From Chlorobiota bacterium (GTDB lineage: Bacteria > Bacteroidota > Bacteroidia > Bacteroidales > F082), in the NCBI GenBank assembly GCA_030619415.1, contig JAUXBM010000092.1, positions 1-7,116 of the forward strand: 7,116 bases of DNA, written 5' to 3'. A program made the position numbers and the translations under genes. This document shows, piece after piece, positions 1-6,602 of this stretch (position 1 is the first letter of the stretch; each line of letters starts with the position of its first letter). The notes under the pieces were generated by a model. That model worked only from the letters and a program-made list of their open reading frames with translations, searched no databases and was not told where the DNA came from.

Positions 1-1359
1 AAACATAGATCCTCTCAATCCATATTCGAGCATAATTCGTGTGCCGACTTTCTGTTTATTAGAAATGTAAACAGCATTCTCAAAGGCATTTTGTTTTTCA
101 AGGATAAGGTCGAAACCTGGGTTGTTGCTGGATGTTCTTTCTCCCGGTTGGAAAGTGTGGTAGATTACATTGAAACCAAAATGGAGCGTATTGCGCGAAT
201 TGATATAAAAAGCATAATCCTGTTTGAGATTTATATCTTCAATACCCGATTTAAGCTGAAATTCGATTGAACCGGCTTCAACTTTTAATTTATAATCGTA
301 GTTCGAGTAGATAAGTGAAGTATTCGAAAACAGCCTGTCGTTAAAAACATGGCTCCATCTAACTGTTGCCGTTGCATTTCCCCAATCAAAACCAAAAGTA
401 CTTACACCAAATTTATCCCTGCCAAAGTAAGTCGAAACATAAATCCGGTCTTTATTGCCTATCTTGTAATTGGCTTTGGCATTCAGATCGTAAAAATACA
501 GGTTGCTTCCCCTGAAATCCGGTTCAAATAAACTATAAACCATGTCGGCGTATGTACGTCGCCCAGAAACGATAAACGAACCTTTGTCTTTAACGATGGG
601 GCCTTCAACAGTTAGACGGGAAGAAATTAATCCCAGTCCACCCGAGAATGAAAATTTCTTCATGTTCCCATTGTTCATCCTCACATCAAGAACTGAAGAT
701 AATCGGCCTCCGTAGCGTGCAGGAATTCCGGCTTTGTACATCGTCATTTCCTTCAAGGCATCCGAGTTGAATACAGAAAAGAATCCCAACAGGTGTGAGG
801 CATTGTAAACAGGAGCCTCATCAAGCAAGATCAGGTTTTGATCGGTGTTGCCTCCTCGCACATAATAACCACCCCGGCCTTCACCACCGGTACTTACACC
901 GGGCATCAGTTGAAGTGTTTTTAAAATATCCTGTTCACCAAACAAAACCGGAATTGATTGAATGTCTTTTACATCGAGTTTTACAATTCCCATATCGGCT
1001 GAACGAATATTGGCATCATCTGCTACTCCTCTGATGACGACTTCGTCCAGTTCTTCACCACTGGTTAGTTCCAGGTCGTACTGAAGGTCTTTATTAAGTT
1101 CAACGCTGATGAGTTCTGTCTGGTAGCCAATATAGCTGAATTTAATAGTGTAACTTCCGGCAGGAATCGTAAGTGAGTAAAACCCATAAGCATTTGTTGC
1201 AGTTCCATCTTTTAACTCCTCCACATAAATAGTGGCTCCTATCATTTCCTCCCCGGTTGAGGCATCACGCACAAATCCGCTCATCGAAAAGTTGCTTTGA
1301 GCGGTTACGAGTAATCCTGAAAAGAGGATTAAAAAGACGAAGAGTATCTTACATTTCAT
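1..1359 (-). CDS. TonB-dependent outer-membrane receptor with carboxypeptidase-regulatory-like domain (N-terminal part)
   Basis: An open frame runs from an ATG at 1359 off the left edge: 453 residues, no stop. Residues 1-21 form a signal peptide: Lys near the start, a hydrophobic core, then VTAQ, a cleavage context typical of Bacteroidota. Residues about 26-105 fit a carboxypeptidase-regulatory-like beta-sandwich (SGFVRDASTGEEMIGATI, then YGFYSL and FSYIGYQ). Residues about 130-230 are the TonB plug: PVLFGEQDILKTLQLMPGV, YYVRGGNTDQNLILLDEAPVY, and AGIPARYGGRLSSVLDVRM. From about 235 onward, alternating aromatic and polar strands fit the first part of the beta-barrel. Known of the family: it imports ligands across the outer membrane using TonB-ExbBD energy. 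The plug resembles the non-SusC class, and no SusD-like gene is visible, so the substrate is unknown. The ATG at 1366-1364 is in another frame. No good Shine-Dalgarno is present, which is normal in this phylum. Confidence 0.95.
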   Translation of the reverse strand, partial: MKCKILFVFLILFSGLLVTAQSNFSMSGFVRDASTGEEMIGATIYVEELKDGTATNAYGFYSLTIPAGSYTIKFSYIGYQTELISVELNKDLQYDLELTSGEELDEVVIRGVADDANIRSADMGIVKLDVKDIQSIPVLFGEQDILKTLQLMPGVSTGGEGRGGYYVRGGNTDQNLILLDEAPVYNASHLLGFFSVFNSDALKEMTMYKAGIPARYGGRLSSVLDVRMNNGNMKKFSFSGGLGLISSRLTVEGPIVKDKGSFIVSGRRTYADMVYSLFEPDFRGSNLYFYDLNAKANYKIGNKDRIYVSTYFGRDKFGVSTFGFDWGNATATVRWSHVFNDRLFSNTSLIYSNYDYKLKVEAGSIEFQLKSGIEDINLKQDYAFYINSRNTLHFGFNVIYHTFQPGERTSSNNPGFDLILEKQNAFENAVYISNKQKVGTRIMLEYGLRGSMF

Positions 1360-1374
1360 TGATCATGAAACTTC

Positions 1375-1477
1375 AACAATTGAGTGCAAAACTGAAAACA
1401 ATATCCTAAGAAACGACAAAACTTTCTTTTGATTGTCAAAGCTTATCGCTGAAAAGTATATAAACACTTCAATTGTT
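1375..1477 (-). repeat. Inverted repeat bracketing the receptor leader
   Basis: AACAATTGAGTG at 1375-1386 is complementary to CACTTCAATTGTT at 1465-1477, giving 12 base pairs with one bulged base and a loop of about 78 bases. On the minus strand the outer arm would begin close to the transcript start predicted from the promoter at 1483-1511, and the inner arm would end 15 bases upstream of the start codon. A long-range pairing that closes the leader RNA is therefore possible. The arms are AT-rich and contain the self-complementary CAATTG, so a chance match is a real alternative. Confidence 0.35.
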
Positions 1478-1482
1478 CATAT

Positions 1483-1511
1483 CAAAAATAGACAATTAAT
1501 TAATCGGCAAA
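1483..1511 (-). promoter_or_regulatory. Candidate Bacteroidota-type promoter for the TonB receptor
   Basis: On the minus strand TATTTTTG (1490-1483) matches the -7 consensus TAnnTTTG, and TTTG (1511-1508) lies 17 bases upstream as a possible -33 element. That spacing is at the short end of what is accepted for this phylum. Transcription would start near 1478, leaving a leader of about 118 bases. It is the only TAnnTTTG match I find on this strand between the receptor and the preceding terminator. Confidence 0.4.
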
Positions 1512-1641
1512 TGTTAAACAACTTATTATCAGTTTAAAACGAAGATGTTTGTAGCTTTGCTAATTTTATTATTCAATTTCTTAAAGTTCCTTAAAATCTA
1601 TCTGTCAAAAGGCTCCCTGCCGGTTCAGAAAGCCAGGCAAT

Positions 1642-1676
1642 AAAAAACCACCATCCTGATCTTAGAATGGTGGTTT
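1642..1676 (-). terminator. Intrinsic terminator of the DHOD-like gene
   Basis: AAACCACCAT (1645-1654) and ATGGTGGTTT (1667-1676) form a perfect 10-base-pair stem with a 12-base loop. Read on the minus strand, the stem runs directly into six T residues (1647-1642), and it begins 18 bases past the stop codon at 1694. Read on the plus strand it is followed by a weaker, interrupted T-rich stretch (1674-1683), so it may work in both directions. It separates the DHOD-like gene from the receptor gene, which argues against one operon. Confidence 0.88.
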
Positions 1677-1693
1677 GATTCTTTAGATGGAAT

Positions 1694-2707
1694 CTACTTC
1701 ATCGGGTATTTCTTGAATATCTCTCCCGATTTCATCAGAATATCCACGTACTGTGCCCTGCGGTAAGCAAACGGATCGTCAATATTTTTCTTTGAAAGGT
1801 TTCCTCTGAAATCATCGAGTTTTTCGTACATCTTGTTTGCCATCCAGATTTCGATGTCTTCCAGCATTTTAGTGATTTGCTGAGGTCCATGCTTGTAAAC
1901 TGTACTTACTACCTGAACACAACCGGCTCCGGCCAGAACCATTTTAATTACATCACCTCCGGTAAATACACCACGGCTGGTGCAGATATCTGCCTTGATG
2001 TTGTCGTACAATAAACCGGTATATCTCAATGGTAGCCTGCTGTCGTGTTCCATACTTAAATTGTATGGAAAATGCATGGATTCGCTATCAATATTGATGT
2101 CAGGTTGGAACAGACGATTAAACAACACAAATCCATCTGCCTTCCTCATATCCATTTCCTTAAAAACATAAAGTGGGTTGGTATAAAATGGACTGAGTTT
2201 TACACTCACAGGGATTTTAATCACTTTTTTCACCGCCTCGATGATGTCGAGCTCTTCATTGAGAATTGAGCGGCCATCAATTTCAAAATCTTTTGGGTTG
2301 TTGTAAAAGTTCAATTCAAGCGCATCAGCACCTGCTTCTTCCAGCTTTTGGGCATATTCGGTCCACACATCATAATTCACACAGTTCAAACTTCCAATCA
2401 ACGGTATTTTTAATGCTTCCCTGGCTTCTTCAAAATTCATGAGGAATTCTGCCGGACCTGATTGATAAAGATCGCTTTGATAGAGTGAAGTCATCTCAGC
2501 ATTTCTATCATTATAGTCAGTCATATCCTGATCCAGTTCAAGATTTTCAAGCTGAATTTGTTCCTCAAATAATGATTTATATACGATTGCTGCCGCTCCG
2601 GCAGCTTCAAGTTTTTTAAGCATTTTAACATCGGTAACCAGGTTGCTGGCACCAACAATAATTGGGTTTTTTAACTCTAAACCAAGATATTTTGTCGAAA
2701 GGTTCAT
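1694..2707 (-). CDS. Dihydroorotate dehydrogenase-like FMN protein (class 1 fold, atypical active site)
   Basis: A 337-residue protein of the COG0167 TIM-barrel flavoprotein family, in the subgroup usually annotated as 'dihydroorotate dehydrogenase-like protein' (PRK07565 type, from memory). The opening MNLSTKYLGLELKNPIIVGAS is characteristic. FMN-site elements are visible: SVKLSP with Lys170, FNR at 196-198, and the phosphate-binding region at 244-268 (GVFTGGDV, LAGAGCVQVVS). At 131-138, where true class 1 enzymes have ELNLSCPN with the catalytic cysteine, this protein has ELNFYNNP, so that base is Asn136. There is no Fe-S motif. Orotate synthesis is therefore doubtful; the real substrate and electron partner are unknown. 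I chose the ATG at 2707, not the in-frame one at 2761, because family homology starts there, a purine-rich AAAAGAAAG precedes it, and the likely promoter lies over the upstream ATG. It is divergent from nifJ and monocistronic. Confidence 0.9.
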   Translation of the reverse strand: MNLSTKYLGLELKNPIIVGASNLVTDVKMLKKLEAAGAAAIVYKSLFEEQIQLENLELDQDMTDYNDRNAEMTSLYQSDLYQSGPAEFLMNFEEAREALKIPLIGSLNCVNYDVWTEYAQKLEEAGADALELNFYNNPKDFEIDGRSILNEELDIIEAVKKVIKIPVSVKLSPFYTNPLYVFKEMDMRKADGFVLFNRLFQPDINIDSESMHFPYNLSMEHDSRLPLRYTGLLYDNIKADICTSRGVFTGGDVIKMVLAGAGCVQVVSTVYKHGPQQITKMLEDIEIWMANKMYEKLDDFRGNLSKKNIDDPFAYRRAQYVDILMKSGEIFKKYPMK

Positions 2708-2758
2708 GGTACTTTCTTTTAGATTATAATACTGATTATGCGAGGCGTAAAAATAAAA

Positions 2759-2790
2759 CAAAATTAATTCGATATATCCGGGGCCCGCAA
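2759..2790 (-). promoter_or_regulatory. Promoter of the DHOD-like gene
   Basis: On the minus strand TTG (2790-2788) is separated by 21 bases from TAATTTTG (2766-2759), a full match to the Bacteroidota TTG / TAnnTTTG promoter pattern. The start of transcription would fall near 2754, giving a leader of about 47 bases to the ATG at 2707. The alternative in-frame ATG at 2761-2759 overlaps the -7 element and would not be transcribed, which supports the shorter protein. The spacer contains the GC-rich odd palindrome CGGGGCCCG (2779-2787). Confidence 0.6.
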
Positions 2791-2810
2791 TCTGTAATCA
2801 TTTTAAATTG

Positions 2811-2821
2811 CCTCCGGGAGG
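2811..2821. promoter_or_regulatory. GC-rich palindrome in the divergent control region (possible operator)
   Basis: CCTCCGGGAGG is a perfect 11-base odd palindrome (CCTCC-G-GGAGG) in otherwise AT-rich DNA, between the DHOD-like promoter and the nifJ -7 element. The core TCCGGG recurs exactly 36 bases away (2777-2782 and 2813-2818), the other copy lying within CGGGGCCCG. Its position would suit a regulator binding between divergent promoters. No regulator gene is in the window, and I do not recognise the site. Confidence 0.35.
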
Positions 2822-2853
2822 TTCTGAAATGCCAAAAATATACCTTAATTATT

Positions 2854-2871
2854 TACTTTTGCGAAGCAAAA
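2854..2871 (+). promoter_or_regulatory. Candidate nifJ -7 element overlapped by a palindrome
   Basis: TACTTTTG (2854-2861) matches the Bacteroidota -7 consensus TAnnTTTG, followed by C as is common. No TTG sits at the expected 17-23 base distance upstream, so the -33 element is poor or activator-dependent. The same bases belong to TTTTGC-GAA-GCAAAA (2857-2871), a perfect 6+6 inverted repeat with a 3-base centre that would cover the transcription start. The leader to the nifJ ATG would be about 90 bases. Confidence 0.45.
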
Positions 2872-2957
2872 AATGAGGGCTGAAATGAGGTAAAAAATTG
2901 ACCCGGTCTTCCATTGTTAGCAATAAAACAAGGACTTAATTAAAACATTATAACAGG

Positions 2958-5900
2958 ATGGAAAAAAAGAAAAGATTCATTACTTGTGACGGTAACTATG
3001 CTGCCGCACATGTTGCATATATGTTCAGCGAAGTAGCTGCTATTTATCCCATCACTCCTTCCTCTACAATGGCAGAATACGTTGATGAGTGGGCTGCTTA
3101 TGGGAGAAAAAATATTTTTGGTGAAACAGTAAAGGTAACCGAGATGCAGTCGGAAGGCGGTGCCTCCGGTGCGCTACACGGTTCATTGCAATCGGGTGCT
3201 TTAGCAAGTACTTTCACTGCCTCGCAGGGCCTGCTGTTGATGATTCCCAATATGTACAAAATGTCGGGCGAATTGCTCCCGGCAGTTTTTCATGTCAGTG
3301 CCCGTAGCCTGGCCGCCCAGGCACTGTCCATTTTTGGTGACCACAGCGATGTAATGAGTGTCAGGCAAACCGGCTTTGCTATTTTGGCCACCGGCAGTAT
3401 CCAGGAAGAAATGGACATTGCACCTATTGCCCACCTTGCAGCCATTAAAAGCAGGATACCCTTCCTGCACATGTTCGATGGTTTCCGTACTTCACACGAA
3501 ATCCAGAAAGTAGAGTATTTTGAGCATGAAGACCTGGAGCATCTTTTCCCCTGGGATGATGTACAGAAGTTTCGTGATAATGCCTTGAATCCTGAGCATC
3601 CTGTAACCCGCGGAACGGCACAGAACCCGGATATTTATTTCCAGTCGCGCGAAGCAATTAACCGTTTCTATGATCCGATCCCTGACCTGGTTGAGGAGTA
3701 TATGCAGGAGATCACCAAACTCACCGGTCGTGAGTACCATCCTTTTACTTATTACGGTGACCCGAAAGCCGAAAATATTGTTGTGGCTATGGGATCGGTA
3801 ACAGAGACCATTCGCGAGACCATCGATTATTTGAATAATAAAGGTGAGAAACTGGGGTTGGTTGTTGTACATCTTTATCGCCCATTCTCTAAAAAATACT
3901 TTTTGAAAGTTGTTCCCAAATCAGTAAAACGCATTGCTGTTCTTGACCGCACCAAAGAATTGGGCGCCAATGGCGAGCCTATGTATCTGGACATTAAGGA
4001 TATTTTTTATGGTACAGAAAACGCCCCGCTTATTGTTGGTGGTCGCTACGGATTGAGTTCTAAAGACACCACTCCCGCACAGATAATTTCGGTTTTTGAA
4101 AACCTGGCACAGAAAGAACCCAAGAATCAGTTTACTGTTGGTATTGTTGACGATGTGACGTTCAAATCACTGCCACTCCTTCCTGAAATAAGCATCAGCG
4201 ACAAAGGTACGCATGAAGCCAAGTTTTATGGTTTAGGTGCTGACGGAACTGTAGGTGCCAATAAAAACTCCATCAAAATTATCGGGGAAGCCACCGACAA
4301 ATATGTACAGGCTTATTTTTCATACGATTCCAAGAAATCCGGTGGAATAACCATTTCGCACCTGCGTTTTGGGGATACGCCAATCCGTTCAACATATTTA
4401 GTTGGAACACCTGACTTTGTTGCCTGTCACGTACCTTCTTACCTGACAAAATATGACATGCTGAAAGGCTTGAAAAAAGGGGGAACCTTCCTGTTGAACA
4501 GTATTTGGGATGAAGAAGAGACCGAACGTCGTTTGCCGGATTACATGAAGAAATACATGGCTGAAAACGACATCAAATTTTATATTATTAATGCAACCAA
4601 GATTGCTGCTGATATTGGGTTGGGAAATCGTACCAATACCATCATGCAGGCGGCATTCTTTAAAGTTTCGGGAGTAATTCCTTATACCGATGCGGAGGAG
4701 CACATGAAAACCTTCATCCACAAGACTTATGGAAATAAAGGTGAAGAAATTGTAAACATGAATTATGCTGCTGTTGACCAGGGTGGCGATGTTATCGAGA
4801 TTAAGGTGCCGGCAGCATGGGCAAAATTGGGTGACGAACAACCTGTCAATGACAATGCTGATTTCCCTGAATTTGTACGCAATGTCGTCAAGCCGATGGA
4901 AGCGCTTAAAGGTGATGATTTACCGGTGAGTGCGTTCTTCGGACGTGAAGACGGTACTTTCCCTCAAGGAACTGCTGCCTACGAAAAACGTGGAATTGCG
5001 GTGACAGTACCCGAGTGGCAAGCTGACAACTGCATCCAGTGTAACCAATGTGCTTACGTTTGTCCTCATGCTGCCATCAGGCCGTTCCTGCTTGACGAAA
5101 AAGAAGCGAAAAATGTTCCCGAAGGAATGGTCTTGCTTGACACCAAAGGGAAACTGGCTCCACATAAATACCGTATCCAGGTAAGTGTGCTCGATTGTAC
5201 AGGTTGTGGCAGTTGTGCCGATGTTTGTCCTTCCAAAGAAAAATCACTGATCATGAAGCCGCTTGACGGACAGATGGAAGAAGTGCCGAGATGGGACCAC
5301 CTGATCAAAAATATTACGGTAAAAGACAAAGCTGTCGATAAATTCTCTTCGGTAAAAAACAGCCAGTTTGGTCAAAGTTTGTTTGAGTTCTCAGGTGCAT
5401 GTGCAGGTTGCGGTGAAACACCATATATTCAGTTAATCACCCAGTTGTTTGGCGACAGAATGATGATTTCCAATGCAACGGGTTGCTCGTCAATCTACGG
5501 AGGATCGGCACCAGCTACACCTTATACTACCAATGCGGAAGGCAAAGGTCCGGCATGGGCTAACTCCTTGTTTGAGGACAATGCCGAATATGGTTTTGGT
5601 ATGGCAATGGGCGTTCAGAAAATGCGCGATCGTATCCAGCGTTTTATGCTCGAAGCCATAAAGAATGGCACCAGCAAAGAACGTAAAGAGGCTTTCGAAG
5701 CATGGATAGCTGCAAGGGAAAATGGTGAAGAATCCAAAATTGCATCGGCTGCAGTTTCAGCAGTACTGAAAGATGCAAAAGACGAAGAAGCCAAAAAGTT
5801 GATGAACCTGGAACAGTATTTTATCAAAAAATCGCAATGGATTTTCGGTGGTGATGGTTGGGCTTATGATATTGGTTTTGGCGGACTGGATCACGTTTTG

Positions 5901-6497
5901 GCCTCCGGTGAAGATGTGAATGTATTGGTAATGGATACCGAAGTTTATTCCAATACCGGCGGACAGGCCTCAAAGGCAAGTACGACAGGTCAGGTGGCTA
6001 AGTTTGCTACGGCAGGTAAGGTTGTTGGCAAGAAAGACCTCGGTGCCATTATGATGACTTACGGTTATGTTTACGTGGCACAGGTTGCCATGGGAGCCAA
6101 CCAAAATCAGTATTTTAAAGCGCTGAAAGAAGCTGAAGCTTTTCCAGGCCCTTCATTGATTATTGCGTATTCACCTTGTATTGCGCATGGTATCCGTACG
6201 TCAATGGCCAAATCGCAGGCAGAGGAGAAATTGGCTGTTGAAGGTGGCTACTGGACGATGTACCGGTATAATCCACTGCTGGAAAAAGAGGGTAAAAATC
6301 CTTTCCAACTGGATTCTAAAGAACCGGACTGGGCAAAATTTGAACAGTTTCGTGACAATGAAGTACGTTTCCTCTCGTTGAAAAAAACCTTCCCCAGAAA
6401 GGCAAAGGAATTACAGGCACTTGGATTGAAAAATGCCAAATGGCGATACAATTTCTATAAACGCCAGGCGGCAATGGATTATTCGAAGGAGGATTAA
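2958..6497 (+). CDS. nifJ: Pyruvate:ferredoxin (flavodoxin) oxidoreductase, single-chain
   Basis: Complete 1179-residue homodimer-type PFOR. It oxidises pyruvate with CoA to acetyl-CoA and CO2, passing electrons to ferredoxin or flavodoxin in the cytoplasm. By comparison with the Desulfovibrio africanus enzyme, domain I is about 2-260 (YPITPSSTMAEYVDEWAA, EMQSEGGASGALHG), II about 261-418, III about 419-630 (GLGADGTVGANK, SYDSKKSGGITISHLRFG), IV about 631-680 (ending YEKRG), V about 681-790, and VI about 791-1170. Two ferredoxin-type [4Fe-4S] sites are Cys692/695/698/702 and Cys747/750/753/757. Proximal-cluster cysteines are 815, 818, 843 and 1074. The thiamine diphosphate site is GDGWAYDIG (965-973) to YSNTGGQ (997-1003). 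Pyruvate/TPP residues correspond to Thr33, Glu66, Arg116 and Asn999. The C-terminal extension (domain VII) of the D. africanus enzyme is absent. The ATG at 2958 is the first in frame after a stop at 2937-2939; Shine-Dalgarno is weak. Confidence 0.98.
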   Translation: MEKKKRFITCDGNYAAAHVAYMFSEVAAIYPITPSSTMAEYVDEWAAYGRKNIFGETVKVTEMQSEGGASGALHGSLQSGALASTFTASQGLLLMIPNMYKMSGELLPAVFHVSARSLAAQALSIFGDHSDVMSVRQTGFAILATGSIQEEMDIAPIAHLAAIKSRIPFLHMFDGFRTSHEIQKVEYFEHEDLEHLFPWDDVQKFRDNALNPEHPVTRGTAQNPDIYFQSREAINRFYDPIPDLVEEYMQEITKLTGREYHPFTYYGDPKAENIVVAMGSVTETIRETIDYLNNKGEKLGLVVVHLYRPFSKKYFLKVVPKSVKRIAVLDRTKELGANGEPMYLDIKDIFYGTENAPLIVGGRYGLSSKDTTPAQIISVFENLAQKEPKNQFTVGIVDDVTFKSLPLLPEISISDKGTHEAKFYGLGADGTVGANKNSIKIIGEATDKYVQAYFSYDSKKSGGITISHLRFGDTPIRSTYLVGTPDFVACHVPSYLTKYDMLKGLKKGGTFLLNSIWDEEETERRLPDYMKKYMAENDIKFYIINATKIAADIGLGNRTNTIMQAAFFKVSGVIPYTDAEEHMKTFIHKTYGNKGEEIVNMNYAAVDQGGDVIEIKVPAAWAKLGDEQPVNDNADFPEFVRNVVKPMEALKGDDLPVSAFFGREDGTFPQGTAAYEKRGIAVTVPEWQADNCIQCNQCAYVCPHAAIRPFLLDEKEAKNVPEGMVLLDTKGKLAPHKYRIQVSVLDCTGCGSCADVCPSKEKSLIMKPLDGQMEEVPRWDHLIKNITVKDKAVDKFSSVKNSQFGQSLFEFSGACAGCGETPYIQLITQLFGDRMMISNATGCSSIYGGSAPATPYTTNAEGKGPAWANSLFEDNAEYGFGMAMGVQKMRDRIQRFMLEAIKNGTSKERKEAFEAWIAARENGEESKIASAAVSAVLKDAKDEEAKKLMNLEQYFIKKSQWIFGGDGWAYDIGFGGLDHVLASGEDVNVLVMDTEVYSNTGGQASKASTTGQVAKFATAGKVVGKKDLGAIMMTYGYVYVAQVAMGANQNQYFKALKEAEAFPGPSLIIAYSPCIAHGIRTSMAKSQAEEKLAVEGGYWTMYRYNPLLEKEGKNPFQLDSKEPDWAKFEQFRDNEVRFLSLKKTFPRKAKELQALGLKNAKWRYNFYKRQAAMDYSKED

Positions 6498-6520
6498 TTC
6501 AAAGAATTCAGTTTAATAAT

Positions 6521-6554
6521 AAAGCCACCCGTCAATTGACAGGCGGCTTTTTTT
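6521..6554 (+). terminator. Intrinsic terminator of nifJ, possibly bidirectional
   Basis: The arms 6521-6533 (AAAGCCACCCGTC) and 6538-6550 (GACAGGCGGCTTT) pair at 11 of 13 positions around an AATT loop, followed by seven T residues (6548-6554). It starts 24 bases after the nifJ stop. On the minus strand the hairpin is followed by a T-rich run (TTTATTATT), so it could also end transcripts of the isocitrate dehydrogenase gene, whose own downstream hairpin lacks a T tract. Confidence 0.92.
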
Positions 6555-6561
6555 GTGACCT

Positions 6562-6598
6562 CACCACTGGCGAGTAAAACATTTGCGCGCTAGTGTTG
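6562..6598. repeat. Imperfect inverted repeat between convergent genes
   Basis: CACCACTGGCGAG (6562-6574) and CGCGCTAGTGTTG (6586-6598) are reverse complements at 10 of 13 positions around an 11-base AT-rich loop; one mismatch would be a G-T wobble in RNA. There is no T tract, so it is not a canonical terminator. It may be the decayed end of a repeat element, but I cannot identify it. Confidence 0.5.
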
Positions 6599-6602
6599 GC
6601 TC

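Larger units (their letters stand above)
1360..1693. other. Gene-free intergenic stretch between receptor and DHOD-like gene
   Basis: I see no credible coding region on either strand here. The stretch is strongly AT-rich from 1360 to about 1600. It contains the probable leader and promoter of the receptor gene (about 1360-1511), an inverted repeat spanning that leader, an isolated plus-strand TAnnTTTG element (TAGCTTTG at 1552-1559) with no gene behind it, and the terminator of the DHOD-like gene (1642-1676). The part from 1512 to 1641 has no other structure I can support. Confidence 0.7.

Noticed and set aside
349..1034. Plus-strand open frames at 349-531 and 795-1034
   Set aside because: They lie antisense to the TonB receptor, whose minus-strand frame is continuous and recognisable throughout; their translations show no family features.
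1..1359. SusC-type receptor of a polysaccharide utilisation locus
   Set aside because: The plug sequence is not of the SusC type, and the neighbouring gene is a flavoprotein, not SusD or a glycoside hydrolase.
2662..2883. Plus-strand frame of 73 codons crossing the start of the DHOD-like gene and the control region
   Set aside because: It overlaps the recognised minus-strand gene and its promoter and has no homology that I recognise.
3201..3872. Several minus-strand open frames inside nifJ, up to 126 codons
   Set aside because: They are antisense to conserved PFOR domain I and II sequence, have no recognisable motifs and no supporting promoter.
4398..4841. A 147-codon minus-strand open frame inside nifJ
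   Set aside because: It opposes the conserved domain III of PFOR; its composition follows the codon pattern of the plus strand and no family is recognisable.
5030..5240. The two CxxCxxC clusters as a separate ferredoxin gene
   Set aside because: They are in the continuous PFOR frame and correspond to domain V of the family, not to an independent gene.
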